This document shows, piece after piece, positions 44,152-53,798 of a stretch of DNA of 64,000 nucleotides. The stretch comes from Domibacillus antri (lineage in GTDB: Bacteria > Bacillota > Bacilli > Bacillales > Domibacillaceae): NCBI RefSeq assembly GCF_001936625.1, contig NZ_MSDU01000003.1:310001-374000 (forward strand). Reading direction: 5' to 3'. Under the pieces are notes generated by a model. The model was not told where the DNA came from, searched no databases, and saw only the letters and a list, made by a program, of their open reading frames with translations. Both the position numbers and the translations under genes were made by a program. How positions within the stretch are numbered: the stretch's first letter is position 1; each line of letters opens with the position of its first letter.

Positions 44152-45276
44152 TTACTTTGTCAGCATGCGGGAAATAACGAGCCGCTGGATTTCCTGCGTT
44201 CCTTCATAAATCTGCGTTATTTTCGCATCACGCATAAACCGTTCGACCGGATAGTCTTTCGTATAGCCGTACCCGCCGAAAATCTGCACCGCTTCTGTTG
44301 TCACCTTCATCGCCGTATCACCTGCCATCAGTTTCGACATCGCTGACGCTTTTCCGTACGGCAGCCCTTCTGATTCGAGCCATGCCGCCTGATACGTCAA
44401 GAGCCTTGATGCTTCTATCGCCGTTGCCATATCAGCTAACTTAAAAGAAATTCCTTGATTAGCTGCAATCGGCTTGCCGAATTGATGCCGCTCTTTTGCA
44501 TATTCAATTGATGCATCAAGTGCCCCCTGCGCAATGCCGACTGCCTGTGCCGCAATCCCGTTCCGTCCGCCATCAAGCGTCATCATTGCCACTTTAAAGC
44601 CGCTGCCGATTTCACCGAGAATATTTTCTGCCGGCACACGGCACTGATCAAAAATAATTTCAGTTGTCGGTGATGAGCGAATGCCAAGCTTTTTTTCTTT
44701 TTTGCCGGCTGAAAAACCGTCAAACTCTTTTTCGACAATAAAGGCGGTCACTCCTTCCTCCATTAAGGCAAACACAATGTAAATATCGGCAATACCGCCA
44801 TTTGTAATGAAAATTTTCGAGCCGTTGAGTATGTAATCATCGCCATCTTTACGGGCTGTCGTTTTCATTCCGCCCGCGTCTGAGCCTGAACCTGGTTCGG
44901 TCAATCCGTACGCGCCGATTTTTTCTCCCTGAGCCATCGGTTTTAAATACTTTTGCTTCTGCTCTTCTGTACCGAATGTGTAAACGGGCCACCCGGCAAG
45001 CGATGTGTGGGCAGACAATGTGACGCCCGTTGACGCACACACACGGGACAATTCTTCAACAGCAATGCAATAAGCAAGATAATCACTGCCGATTCCGCCA
45101 TATTCTTCCGGCCACGGGATGCCTGTTAAGCCGAGCTCCGCCATTTTCCAGAAGATCTCTATATCAAACCGCTCTTCCTCATCGCGCTCTGCAGCTGTAG
45201 GCGCGACTTCCTTCCGGGCGAAATCACGGACCATCTTGCGGATCATGTCATGTTCTTCTGTTAATGTAAAGTTCAT
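44152..45276 (-). CDS. Acyl-CoA dehydrogenase (AcdA-type, second copy)
   Basis: This FAD enzyme catalyses the first oxidation of beta-oxidation, alpha,beta-dehydrogenation of acyl-CoA, passing electrons to ETF. The 374-residue protein has the N-terminal helical domain, the FAD-binding segment [26 protein letters not shown] and the C-terminal active-site Glu in [14 protein letters not shown]. The start is [11 protein letters not shown], behind GAGGGGGAA; its ATG overlaps the previous gene's stop as ATGA. It resembles AcdA and short-chain (butyryl-CoA) types; chain-length preference cannot be read from sequence. Confidence 0.93.
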   Translation of the reverse strand: MNFTLTEEHDMIRKMVRDFARKEVAPTAAERDEEERFDIEIFWKMAELGLTGIPWPEEYGGIGSDYLAYCIAVEELSRVCASTGVTLSAHTSLAGWPVYTFGTEEQKQKYLKPMAQGEKIGAYGLTEPGSGSDAGGMKTTARKDGDDYILNGSKIFITNGGIADIYIVFALMEEGVTAFIVEKEFDGFSAGKKEKKLGIRSSPTTEIIFDQCRVPAENILGEIGSGFKVAMMTLDGGRNGIAAQAVGIAQGALDASIEYAKERHQFGKPIAANQGISFKLADMATAIEASRLLTYQAAWLESEGLPYGKASAMSKLMAGDTAMKVTTEAVQIFGGYGYTKDYPVERFMRDAKITQIYEGTQEIQRLVISRMLTK

Positions 45277-46406
45277 TTTCCATTCCCCCTCAGCAAATGC
45301 TTGCCAATGACAATGCGTTGAATTTCCGATGTTCCCTCGTAAATTTGCGTCACTTTTGCGTCGCGGAAATACCGTTCGGCCGGATAGTCTTTCGTATAAC
45401 CATATCCACCGAAAATTTGCACGCACTCAATGGCCGTGTCAACGGCTGTCTGCGATGCAAATAATTTAGCCATTGACGCTTCTTTGCCGCATGGCAGCCC
45501 TTTTGAACGAAGATCCGCCGCTCTGTAAACGAGTAGACGCGCCGCTTCAACGGCCGTTGCCATATCCGCGATTTTAAAGGCAACTCCTTGCTGCGCGGCA
45601 ATCGGTTTCCCAAACTGATGACGTTCCTTTGCATATTTCACCGCAGACTCATAAGCCGCTTCCGCTATGCCAAGTGCCTGTGCCGCGATCCCAATCCGCC
45701 CCCCATCGAGATTGGCCATCGCGATTTTAAATCCTTCCCCTTCTTCACCGAGCAGGCTTTCAGCCGGTACCTTCATATCCTCAAATGTCAGCTGTACCGT
45801 ATTTGACCCGTGCAAGCCCATTTTTTGTTCTTCCTTGCCGATGACAAGCCCCGGTGCGTCTTTTTCCACGATAAATGCGGAAATCCCGCGGTCTGTTTTG
45901 GCAAAAACAATATACGTATCTGCCGCGCCGCCGTTCGTAATAAACGCTTTGGAGCCGTTTATAACGTAATCACCGCCTTTTTTAACAGCGGTCGTTTTCA
46001 GCGATGCCGCATCTGAACCGGACGACGGCTCAGTTAAACAAAAGGCGCCGAGCCATTCGCCAGATGCGAGCTTCGGCACATATTTTTCCTTTTGAGCGGC
46101 CGTCCCAAAATAGAGAATCGGATTCGTGCCGACTGATGTGTGCACGGATAATATAACACCGGCCGCTGCACTTACTTTTGACAGCTCATGAATCGCAATC
46201 ACGTACGATGTATGATCCATTTCACTGCCGCCATATTGAGCCGGAACGGTCACGCCCATCAGCCCGATTGACGCCATTTTTTTCAGAAGCTCATGCGGGA
46301 ATTCTCCCGCTTCCATTTTTTCCACAAAGGGCGCCGCTTCTTTTTCGGCAAAGCCACGCACCATCTTCCTCATCATTTCCTGCTCATCAGTCAGCCGAAA
46401 TTCCAT
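45273..46406 (-). CDS. Acyl-CoA dehydrogenase (AcdA-type, first copy)
   Basis: A second, tandem acyl-CoA dehydrogenase of 377 residues, clearly related to its neighbour. It keeps [31 protein letters not shown], the [20 protein letters not shown] helix and the active-site Glu in [14 protein letters not shown]. Both copies seem intact, so they probably cover different acyl-chain lengths. It starts 15 nt after hbd and overlaps the next gene by 4 nt. B. subtilis, from memory, has only one acdA here. Confidence 0.93.
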   Translation of the reverse strand: MEFRLTDEQEMMRKMVRGFAEKEAAPFVEKMEAGEFPHELLKKMASIGLMGVTVPAQYGGSEMDHTSYVIAIHELSKVSAAAGVILSVHTSVGTNPILYFGTAAQKEKYVPKLASGEWLGAFCLTEPSSGSDAASLKTTAVKKGGDYVINGSKAFITNGGAADTYIVFAKTDRGISAFIVEKDAPGLVIGKEEQKMGLHGSNTVQLTFEDMKVPAESLLGEEGEGFKIAMANLDGGRIGIAAQALGIAEAAYESAVKYAKERHQFGKPIAAQQGVAFKIADMATAVEAARLLVYRAADLRSKGLPCGKEASMAKLFASQTAVDTAIECVQIFGGYGYTKDYPAERYFRDAKVTQIYEGTSEIQRIVIGKHLLRGNGK

Positions 46407-46421
46407 CCGAATCGCCTCCGT

Positions 46422-47273
46422 TTATTCGTACGTGTAGAATCCGCGCCCTGCTTTTTTACCGACCCAGCCGGCTTTTACATATTTCCGGAGCAGCGGACAC
46501 GGCCGATATTTATCGTCACCAAACCCTTCATGTAAAATTTCCATAATGGATAAACACGTATCGAGTCCGATAAAATCAGCGAGCTCAATCGGCCCCATCG
46601 GATGATTCATCCCAAGCTTCATCACATCATCAATTGCTTCCTTTGTTGCAACCCCTTCATAAAGCGTATAAATTGCTTCATTAATCATAGGCATCAAAAT
46701 ACGGTTTGACACAAATCCCGGAAAATCATTTACTTCCACCGGGATTTTCCCGAGCATCTTCGTCAAGTCTTCAATTTTCTTGTACACATCATCTGCCGTC
46801 GCCAGACCGCGTATAATCTCCACCAGCTTCATCACCGGCACCGGATTCATAAAATGCATCCCAATCACGTTCTCCGGGCGGTCCGTCGCTGCCGCAATTT
46901 CCGTAATCGGCAAAGACGACGTATTCGATGCCAGAATTGTATGGTCAGGCGTAATTTCATCCAGCTGCGCAAAAATGTCACGTTTAACGTCCATGTTCTC
47001 CACAACCGCTTCAATGACAATATCCACTCCACCAGCATCATGAAGGTCCATTGACGGAATCAGCCGCTCAAGTACAGCTGATTTTTCGCTTTCAGTCATC
47101 CGATTTTTTTCTACCTGGCGGGTCAAATTTTTAGCAATTGCGTGAAGTCCCCGGTCAATCCGATCTTTCTCCAGATCATGCAGCAGCACATCAAAGCCCG
47201 CCTGTGCGCAAACCTGCGCGATTCCAGACCCCATCTGTCCCGCTCCGATCACCATAATTTTTTTCAGTTTCAT
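46422..47273 (-). CDS. hbd: 3-hydroxybutyryl-CoA dehydrogenase
   Basis: The enzyme oxidises (S)-3-hydroxyacyl-CoA (typically 3-hydroxybutyryl-CoA) with NAD(P). The 283-residue protein has the Rossmann dinucleotide loop GAGQMGSGIAQVCAQAG and the His-containing HFMNPVPVMKLVEII, with NDFPGFVSNRILMP and the C-terminal helical domain. It could also act in the reducing direction in butyrate or PHB metabolism, but its place between fadF and two acyl-CoA dehydrogenases favours beta-oxidation. MmgB is the B. subtilis relative. Confidence 0.92.
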   Translation of the reverse strand: MKLKKIMVIGAGQMGSGIAQVCAQAGFDVLLHDLEKDRIDRGLHAIAKNLTRQVEKNRMTESEKSAVLERLIPSMDLHDAGGVDIVIEAVVENMDVKRDIFAQLDEITPDHTILASNTSSLPITEIAAATDRPENVIGMHFMNPVPVMKLVEIIRGLATADDVYKKIEDLTKMLGKIPVEVNDFPGFVSNRILMPMINEAIYTLYEGVATKEAIDDVMKLGMNHPMGPIELADFIGLDTCLSIMEILHEGFGDDKYRPCPLLRKYVKAGWVGKKAGRGFYTYE

Positions 47274-47362
47274 CCTTCACCCTCCAGCTTCCTGCAGTTT
47301 TTTTAGTTGATACCATTTTAAATGGGTAAAACGGGAAGCTTGAAAATCCGCTCCCCGCTTGC

Positions 47363-49447
47363 TTATGCACTTACCTCTTCTTTTATGCCGTAAATGGATT
47401 TTTCAAGCAGCTCTGCGACGTCATACGTGGCAACTTTCTCTTCCACTTCCTTCGCTTTCGTTCCGTCCGACAGCATTGTTAGGCAAAATGGACAGCCTGA
47501 GCTGATGACAGACGGGTTGACATCCAGTGCCTGCTCGGTGCGGGCGACGTTCACACGGTGGCCTGTGTCCTCTTCCATCCACATCAGCCCGCCGCCGGCA
47601 CCGCAGCACATGCCGGTTTCGCGTCGTCTGGCCATTTCCACAAGCTTCACACCCGGTATCGACTTCAAAATTTCCCTTGGCGGATCATATACCTCATTGT
47701 AGCGGCCGAGGTAGCATGAGTCGTGGAACGTAATCGTTTCTTCCACGGCATGCCGCGGTTTTAACCGGCCTTCTTTTACGAGCGCATCCAGCAGTTCTGT
47801 ATGGTGGTAGACATCTGCTGTAAAACCAAAATCCGGATATTCATTTTTAAAAATATTGTATGCATGCGGGTCGATTGTCACGATTTTTTTTACATTATTC
47901 TTCTCCAATTCAGCAATGTTCGCTGCCGCCAGCTCCTGAAATAAAAATTCATTGCCGAGACGGCGTGGTGTATCTCCTGAATTTTTTTCTTTGTTGCCAA
48001 GAATGGCAAAAGATACACCAGCTTCATTGAGCAATTTCGCAAATGACAGCGCTATCTTTTGGCTGCGGCTGTCAAACGCGCCCATGGAACCGACCCAGAA
48101 TAAATACTCCGGTTCTTCTCCGGCTTTTTGCGCTTCTTTCATCGTCGGAATGTGAACATCATCGCGCAGCTCGCGCCATTTTTCTTTATCTTTTCTGTTC
48201 AATCCCCATGGATTGCCCTGACGCTCGATGTTTTGCATAGCACGCTGGGCATCTGGGTTCATTTTTCCTTCTGTCAGCACAAGGTAACGGCGCATGTCGA
48301 TAATTTTATCGACGTGCTCATTCATGACTGGACACTGATCTTCACAGTTGCGGCACGTCGTACATGCCCAGATCTCTTCTTCCGTGATCACGTCACCGAT
48401 CATCGCCGGGCTGTACGGTTCAATGCCTTTGGCGATTTTATTCCCTTGCGTATCCGCAAAGGCGAACGCCGGAACCCACGGCTGCTTGGACGTAACCGCA
48501 GCACCGGTAAACGTGAGATGATCACGCAGCTTGACGATCAAATCCATCGGCGACAGCATTTTGCCTGTGCCGGTGGCCGGACACATATTGGTACAGCGGC
48601 CGCATTCCACACAGGCATAAAAATCGATCATCTGTGCCTGTGTAAAGTCCTCTATTTTTCCTGCCCCGAAAGATTCCTGTGTTTCATCTTCAAAATCAAT
48701 TTTCCGGAGAGTGCCTGCTTTATTTAACCGGTGGAAATACGTATTCACCGGGCCGGCAATTAAATGCGCATGCTTCGACTGCGGCACGTACACAAGGAAC
48801 GTAAGCAGCACAAATAAGTGAATCCACCACATAACGTAAAATAAAGCGATGACCATTTGCTGCGGGAGGCCGGCGAATAAAACCGCAACGGATGAAGCGG
48901 CCGGCTCCATCCATGTGAAATGGACATTGTCTTCATGCCAGATGAGGTCCATCCCATTTCCTACGAGTACCGATACCATTAACGATCCGATAAAAATCAG
49001 TACAAGCCCGCTTTTCCAGCCGCGTTTCAGCCGGACAAGCTTTTCAATGTAGCGTCGGTAAAACGCCCAGACGACCGCGACAAGAATCATGAGTGTAACA
49101 ATTTCCTGGAAAAACTTGAATCCCCCGTACAGCGGTCCCAGCGGCAAACGCGCGCCCGGTACGATCCCCTTGATGATAAAATCAACCGCTCCGAGCTGCA
49201 CAAGAATAAAGCCGTAAAAAAACATCACGTGAATCGCGCCGCTCTTTTTATCTTTTAGTAATTTTTTCTGTCCAAAGACATTGACCATTATATTTTGGAT
49301 GCGTTCGTCTTTGCGCCGGTCAAACTCTTCTTTTTTGCCGAGCTGAATAAATTCGTAGCGCGTTTTCAGCAAATAAACAAATAACCACACCGCGTAAGCG
49401 ATTACAAAAATGGCGGCGATTAAATTGAGCCAAAGCAAACCAGTCAT
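47363..49447 (-). CDS. fadF: Iron-sulfur oxidoreductase FadF (heterodisulfide reductase-like)
   Basis: FadF is a membrane iron-sulfur protein thought to carry electrons from acyl-CoA dehydrogenases/ETF to the quinone pool. The 694-residue protein has about five N-terminal hydrophobic helices (residues 1-235) resembling a NarI-type cytochrome b domain, then two 4Fe-4S motifs (CVECGRCTNMCP and CTTCRNCEDQCP) and two CCG-type domains (second with CCGAGGGLMW). It heads the operon, directly after a FadR-like operator. In B. subtilis fadF-acdA-rpoE is a FadR-regulated unit. Confidence 0.93.
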   Translation of the reverse strand: MTGLLWLNLIAAIFVIAYAVWLFVYLLKTRYEFIQLGKKEEFDRRKDERIQNIMVNVFGQKKLLKDKKSGAIHVMFFYGFILVQLGAVDFIIKGIVPGARLPLGPLYGGFKFFQEIVTLMILVAVVWAFYRRYIEKLVRLKRGWKSGLVLIFIGSLMVSVLVGNGMDLIWHEDNVHFTWMEPAASSVAVLFAGLPQQMVIALFYVMWWIHLFVLLTFLVYVPQSKHAHLIAGPVNTYFHRLNKAGTLRKIDFEDETQESFGAGKIEDFTQAQMIDFYACVECGRCTNMCPATGTGKMLSPMDLIVKLRDHLTFTGAAVTSKQPWVPAFAFADTQGNKIAKGIEPYSPAMIGDVITEEEIWACTTCRNCEDQCPVMNEHVDKIIDMRRYLVLTEGKMNPDAQRAMQNIERQGNPWGLNRKDKEKWRELRDDVHIPTMKEAQKAGEEPEYLFWVGSMGAFDSRSQKIALSFAKLLNEAGVSFAILGNKEKNSGDTPRRLGNEFLFQELAAANIAELEKNNVKKIVTIDPHAYNIFKNEYPDFGFTADVYHHTELLDALVKEGRLKPRHAVEETITFHDSCYLGRYNEVYDPPREILKSIPGVKLVEMARRRETGMCCGAGGGLMWMEEDTGHRVNVARTEQALDVNPSVISSGCPFCLTMLSDGTKAKEVEEKVATYDVAELLEKSIYGIKEEVSA

Positions 49448-49494
49448 ATCCGCGCACTTCCTTCCCCATAAAAAATACCCCTTTGATTACTCTT

Positions 49495-49524
49495 ATCCTA
49501 ATATATGAATGAGCATTCAGTCAA
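49495..49524 (-). promoter_or_regulatory. fadF promoter with overlapping FadR-like palindrome
   Basis: Minus strand: TTGACT, 18-nt spacer, TAGGAT. The palindrome TGAATGCTCATTCA (49506-49519) fills the spacer, adjoining the -35. B. subtilis FadR binds TGAATGAMTANTCATTCA-type sites, so binding here should block polymerase. Confidence 0.82.
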
Positions 49525-49621
49525 CCGTCTTTTGATGAAATTTTTTGATTTCTTTCCTCATTTACATGGAAAACTGCGGGATATTTATTTAAGCAGCACG
49601 CTCCTAGTTCCCATTTTATTT

Positions 49622-49654
49622 TTAAAAAGCTGCCAGGTTCGCGCCTGGCAGCTT
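49622..49654 (-). terminator. Terminator of argS
   Basis: Perfect 11-bp stem AAGCTGCCAGG/CCTGGCAGCTT with a TTTTTA tail on the minus strand, just after argS. Confidence 0.93.
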
Positions 49655-49661
49655 CTCTTCA

Positions 49662-51332
49662 TTACATTTTTTCCGGTGCGGATACACCGATTAAGGCAAG
49701 CGCATTTTTCAATGTGATCTGCACAGATTTCACAAGTGCAAGACGTGCTTGTGACAGTTCTTCATTGTCTTTATCCACGACTTTTTCTGCTCCATAAAAG
49801 CTGTGGAACGCTGCAGCAAGGTCCTGCACATAGTTCGTGATACGATGTGGAATGCGCTTCTCAGCGGCTTCTGCGACAACCTGCGGGAAATCACCGACTT
49901 TTTTCAGCAGATCGATTTCTTTTTCCGCCGTCAAGAGAGCGGCTTTCGCATCAGCGGACACATTAAGACCTTGGTCAGCCGCCTGGCGCAAAATGCTCGA
50001 AATGCGGGCGTGCGCGTACTGCGCGTAGTAAACCGGGTTTTCATTCGACTGGGAAACAGCCAGATCCAGATCAAAATCAAGATGCGTATCGCCGCTGCGC
50101 ATGGCAAAAAAATAACGGACGGCATCTAAGCCGACTTCTTCTACCAGCTCACGCATCGTGACAGCTTTTCCTGTCCGCTTGCTCATCTTCATCTTCTCGC
50201 CGTCTTTGTACAGCTGTACCATTTGAATAATCTCTACTTCAAGGCGGTCACGGTCAATGCCAAGTGCTTCAACGGCTGCTTTCATACGCGGGATGTAGCC
50301 GTGGTGATCAGCACCCCAAATGTTAATGACTTTTTCAAAGCCTCTTTCAAATTTGTCTTTATGGTACGCAATATCCGGTGTTAAATATGTGTATGAACCG
50401 TCCTGTTTGCGAAGAACACGGTTTTTATCGTCACCGAACGTTGTGGAACGGAACCAGACCGCGCCTTCTTCTTCATACACGTGTCCATTTTGGCAGAGCG
50501 CCTCAAGCGCTTCATCGATTTTGCCGTTTTCGTATAATGATGTTTCAGAGAACCATACATCGAATTTGACGCGGAAATCAGCGAGGTCGCGCTGTAATTT
50601 TGCCAGCTCCAGCTTTAAACCGTGTTCACGGAACGCTTTGTAGCGGTCTTCTTCTGACATTTGGGCGAACTTGTCGCCGTATTTGTCGGCCAGCTCTTTG
50701 CCGATGCCGATAATGTCTTTGCCGTGGTAGCCGTCTTCCGGCATCTCTTTCTCTTGACCGAGCGCTTGGAAATAGCGTGCTTCAACGGACAGAGCAAGGT
50801 TATGAATCTGATTGCCGGCGTCGTTAATATAGTATTCGCGTGTAACATCATAGCCTGCTTTAGTCAGGACGTTGCACAAAGAGTCGCCGACTGACGCACC
50901 GCGGGCATGACCGAGATGAAGATCGCCAGTCGGGTTAGCGGATACGAATTCGACCTGAATTTTTTGATTGTTACCGGCGTTTGATTCGCCATATGCATCC
51001 CCTGCTTCAAGAACAGCCGGAACAAGATTCGTTAAGTAGCTGTTGTTCATGTAAAAGTTGATAAAGCCCGGGCCCGCAATATCAATTTTTTCAATCGAGC
51101 CTTTGGACAGGTCGATATTGGCTTGAATGGCTTCCGCAATTTGACGCGGTGCTTTTTTTGCCACGCGGGCAAGCTGCATCGCCATATTGGTTGAATAGTC
51201 GCCGTGCGCTTTTTCTTTCGGTGTTTCTAAAATGACCGCCGGAATTTCGTTTTCGGCGGCGAGTCCCGCTTTCAGCACAGCTGCTTTAATTTCTTCTTTC
51301 AGCTGCGCCTGCATTTGTTCTGCAATGTTCAC
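49662..51332 (-). CDS. argS: Arginyl-tRNA synthetase
   Basis: ArgS charges tRNA-Arg with arginine. The 556-residue class I synthetase has the N-terminal tRNA D-loop-binding domain, the HIGH-like motif in [13 protein letters not shown], the KMSK motif in [11 protein letters not shown] and the C-terminal anticodon-binding domain ending with VSAPEKM. Its ATG overlaps the ywiB stop by 4 nt (ATGA), so it is coupled to ywiB. No T-box leader was seen upstream. Confidence 0.97.
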   Translation of the reverse strand: MNIAEQMQAQLKEEIKAAVLKAGLAAENEIPAVILETPKEKAHGDYSTNMAMQLARVAKKAPRQIAEAIQANIDLSKGSIEKIDIAGPGFINFYMNNSYLTNLVPAVLEAGDAYGESNAGNNQKIQVEFVSANPTGDLHLGHARGASVGDSLCNVLTKAGYDVTREYYINDAGNQIHNLALSVEARYFQALGQEKEMPEDGYHGKDIIGIGKELADKYGDKFAQMSEEDRYKAFREHGLKLELAKLQRDLADFRVKFDVWFSETSLYENGKIDEALEALCQNGHVYEEEGAVWFRSTTFGDDKNRVLRKQDGSYTYLTPDIAYHKDKFERGFEKVINIWGADHHGYIPRMKAAVEALGIDRDRLEVEIIQMVQLYKDGEKMKMSKRTGKAVTMRELVEEVGLDAVRYFFAMRSGDTHLDFDLDLAVSQSNENPVYYAQYAHARISSILRQAADQGLNVSADAKAALLTAEKEIDLLKKVGDFPQVVAEAAEKRIPHRITNYVQDLAAAFHSFYGAEKVVDKDNEELSQARLALVKSVQITLKNALALIGVSAPEKM

Positions 51333-51763
51333 AATTGTTCCTCCAGTTCGTAATGAATGTTCATCGTATACGTGCCGACCGGGTCACCTTGCATAAGCAG
51401 CCGGTATGTCAGCTGCGCCTGTCCAGTGCCTTTGTCGTTCGTTTTGTGTTTGAAAGCTGTCGTATCCGTTGTCACGAGCAGTGTGCCATACTGACTTTCG
51501 TAGGAGCCGTTCAGCTGCTGCCCTTGTTCAAAAATCATTCGCATCTTCAGCGCCCCGCTCCGTAAAATAAGCGCATTTTCCTCAGCCAGTTTTACGATTG
51601 TATGGACGACACCTTCTTCCTGCACTTCGTCGTATTTTAAAAATGTTGAGCCGTCTTTTTTAAAAAGCCTCCCGAACAACGACAGTTCAAAAGTCTCGTT
51701 TTCCCCTTCGTGCGCCACATCCGTCTTCACCCGGATTTTCACCGGCATCCGCTCATCTGCCAC
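51329..51763 (-). CDS. ywiB: DUF1934 family beta-barrel protein YwiB
   Basis: YwiB is a 144-residue DUF1934 protein with a lipocalin-like beta-barrel fold and unknown function. The predicted beta-strand pattern is visible, with segments such as [20 protein letters not shown] and [16 protein letters not shown]. The 20-bp tandem repeat lies between its start and speB. Its coupling to argS by ATGA overlap matches B. subtilis. Confidence 0.85.
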   Translation of the reverse strand: MADERMPVKIRVKTDVAHEGENETFELSLFGRLFKKDGSTFLKYDEVQEEGVVHTIVKLAEENALILRSGALKMRMIFEQGQQLNGSYESQYGTLLVTTDTTAFKHKTNDKGTGQAQLTYRLLMQGDPVGTYTMNIHYELEEQL

Positions 51764-51835
51764 GCCGAATCACTTCCTTTGTCAATGTGTGTTTATTTTA
51801 TCACAGAAACGACGAAGGCTGAAATCTTGTTTTTT

Positions 51836-51915
51836 CGTGAGTATTTCGCTTTGAACGTGACCAAAATCCGCTTTCCGTGACCATTCAGCTTTGTTCGTGA
51901 CGAAATGTTCCCTTT
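51836..51915. repeat. Four 20-bp tandem repeats starting CGTGA
   Basis: Four units of exactly 20 bp begin at 51836, 51856, 51876 and 51896. Each starts CGTGA and most contain a GCTTT near position 14. The units are CGTGAGTATTTCGCTTTGAA, CGTGACCAAAATCCGCTTTC, CGTGACCATTCAGCTTTGTT and CGTGACGAAATGTTCCCTTT. They are not a CRISPR: units are contiguous, without spacers. They lie upstream of ywiB and downstream of the speB terminator. Confidence 0.85.
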
Positions 51916-51921
51916 GGCGCA

Positions 51922-51958
51922 CAAAAAAAGCGCCCGGCTTAAAGCCGGACACGCTTTT
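51922..51958 (-). terminator. Terminator of speB
   Basis: Minus-strand stem AAAAGCGTGTCCGGCTT/AAGCCGGGCGCTTTT with two mismatches, followed by TTT; it overlaps the speB stop. Confidence 0.9.
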
Positions 51959-52826
51959 AAAAGAAACCAAGCAGCATTTCGCGAATTAACTTGGACGCTG
52001 TATTCGCCGTTTGTTCAGAGTTATCGTAAATGGGTGCAACTTCAACGAGATCGGCGCCGATCACGTTGACATCAGAACCGGCAATGGCATGTATCGAGGC
52101 AAGCAGTTCTTTCGACGTGATCCCCCCGCAGTCAACCGTTCCAGTACCTGGTGCGTGTGCCGGATCCAAAACATCGATATCAATTGTCACATATACCGGA
52201 CGGCCGGCAAGTGTCGGCAATATTTCTTTCAGCGGCTCCAGCACTTCAAATTTTGAAATGTGCATGCCGTTTTCTTTCGCCCATTCGAATTCTTCTTTCA
52301 TGCCGGAGCGGATACCGAATGAATATACATTTGACGGACCGATATGCTCGGCGATTTTTCGGATCGGCGTTGAGTGGGACAAGGGCTCCCCTTCATATTC
52401 CATACGCAAGTCCGTATGCGCATCAAAATGAATGATGGCAAGATCTTTGTATTTTTTCGCGGCGGCTTTCATAACCGGCCATGACACAAGATGCTCGCCG
52501 CCCATGCCAAGCGGTTTTTTACCTGCCTCAAGCAGCCCTTCAATGTATTCTTCAATGATATCGAGGCTGCGCTGCGCGTTTCCGAACGGAAGCGGAATAT
52601 CACCGGCGTCAAAATAAGCAACTTCATGCAATTCCCGGTCTAAATACGCACTGTATTCTTCAAGACCGATCGATACTTCCCGAATGCGTGCCGGGCCGAA
52701 ACGGGAACCGGGACGGTAGCTGACCGTCCAATCCATCGGCATGCCATACAACACGACATCGCTGTCTTCATAAGACGTCTGCGTGCCGATAAATACATTT
52801 CCTGAGTACGCTTCGTCAAATCTCAT
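51957..52826 (-). CDS. speB: Agmatinase
   Basis: SpeB hydrolyses agmatine to putrescine and urea, completing the arginine-decarboxylase route to polyamines. The 289-residue ureohydrolase has the Mn-binding motifs GGEHLVSWP, IIHFDAHTDLR and ITSK/TIDIDVLDPAHAPG. The start is MRFDEAYSG, 2 nt after the speE stop; the binding site is weak (AGGA inside speE), so it is probably coupled to speE. Order speE-speB matches B. subtilis. Confidence 0.95.
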   Translation of the reverse strand: MRFDEAYSGNVFIGTQTSYEDSDVVLYGMPMDWTVSYRPGSRFGPARIREVSIGLEEYSAYLDRELHEVAYFDAGDIPLPFGNAQRSLDIIEEYIEGLLEAGKKPLGMGGEHLVSWPVMKAAAKKYKDLAIIHFDAHTDLRMEYEGEPLSHSTPIRKIAEHIGPSNVYSFGIRSGMKEEFEWAKENGMHISKFEVLEPLKEILPTLAGRPVYVTIDIDVLDPAHAPGTGTVDCGGITSKELLASIHAIAGSDVNVIGADLVEVAPIYDNSEQTANTASKLIREMLLGFF

Positions 52827-52828
52827 AA

Positions 52829-53656
52829 TTATGTCAAATCCTGCACGAATTTTGGTAAAGCGAAGCACGCCTTATGCAGGTCCTTCGTGTAATATTTCGT
52901 TTCGATTTCGTGGAAACGGCTGTCTTCCACCGCCAGTGGATCATATTTTTTCGAACCGATCGTGAAGCACCATAAACCGCTCGGATAGGTTGGGATGTTT
53001 GCTGTGTATAGGCGTGTAATCGGGAAAATTTCTTTTACATCCGCCTGCACTTGACGAATCAAGTCCGCTTTAAACCAAGGGTTGTCACATTGCGCCACGA
53101 AAATACCGTCTTCTTTCAACGCTTTTGAAATACCGGCATAAAAGCCTTTTGTGAATAAGTTTACGGCAGGTCCTACCGGCTCCGTCGAGTCAACCATAAT
53201 CACGTCATATTCGTTTTCAGACTCAGCAATGTGCATGAAACCATCGCCCACTTTTACTTCCACGCGAGGATTTTCCAATTCGCCGGCAATTTCAGGCAAG
53301 TATTTTTTCGAGTATTCAATGACTTTTCCATCGATTTCAGCCAGAGTCGCTTTTTTCACAGAAGGATGTTTCAGCACTTCACGGATGACACCGCCGTCAC
53401 CGCCGCCGACAACAAGCACATTTTCCGGATTCGGATGTGTGAAAAGCGGCACGTGCGCCACCATTTCATGATAAACGAACTCATCGCGCTGGCTTGTCAT
53501 GACCATGCCGTCCAAAAACAGCATATTGCCCCATTCTTCTGTTTCCGCCATTTCTAAATATTGAAAATCGGTTTGTTCTGTATGCAAAGTACGTTTCACT
53601 TTCATCGTGATGCCGTAATTGTCTGTCTGCTTTTCGGTATACCATAATTCACTCAT
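52829..53656 (-). CDS. speE: Spermidine synthase
   Basis: SpeE moves an aminopropyl group from decarboxylated SAM to putrescine. The 275-residue protein starts [18 protein letters not shown] and has the nucleotide motif [15 protein letters not shown] and the catalytic Asp in [13 protein letters not shown]. The start was set by GGGAGGA at a normal spacing. It is divergent from pbpG and coupled to speB. A TATACT hexamer at 53691-53696 may be its -10. Confidence 0.96.
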   Translation of the reverse strand: MSELWYTEKQTDNYGITMKVKRTLHTEQTDFQYLEMAETEEWGNMLFLDGMVMTSQRDEFVYHEMVAHVPLFTHPNPENVLVVGGGDGGVIREVLKHPSVKKATLAEIDGKVIEYSKKYLPEIAGELENPRVEVKVGDGFMHIAESENEYDVIMVDSTEPVGPAVNLFTKGFYAGISKALKEDGIFVAQCDNPWFKADLIRQVQADVKEIFPITRLYTANIPTYPSGLWCFTIGSKKYDPLAVEDSRFHEIETKYYTKDLHKACFALPKFVQDLT

Positions 53657-53798
53657 GATTTTAATCCTCCCTTTCAAGACTTACCGAAAAAGTATAGAAC
53701 AATTTGACGAAAAATCATAGTAATTTTGTGCAAAGACGTTTAAAAAAGGGGAATTGTTTTCATACTGAAGATCATAACGAAAAAGGAGGCCGCATTGT

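Noticed and set aside
51836-51915. CRISPR-like array
   Set aside because: Units are contiguous 20-bp diverged repeats with no unique spacers and no cas genes nearby.
53678-53798. Forespore (sigma-F or sigma-G) promoter of pbpG
   Set aside because: No pair of elements in this gap fits either consensus well, despite the expectation from B. subtilis.
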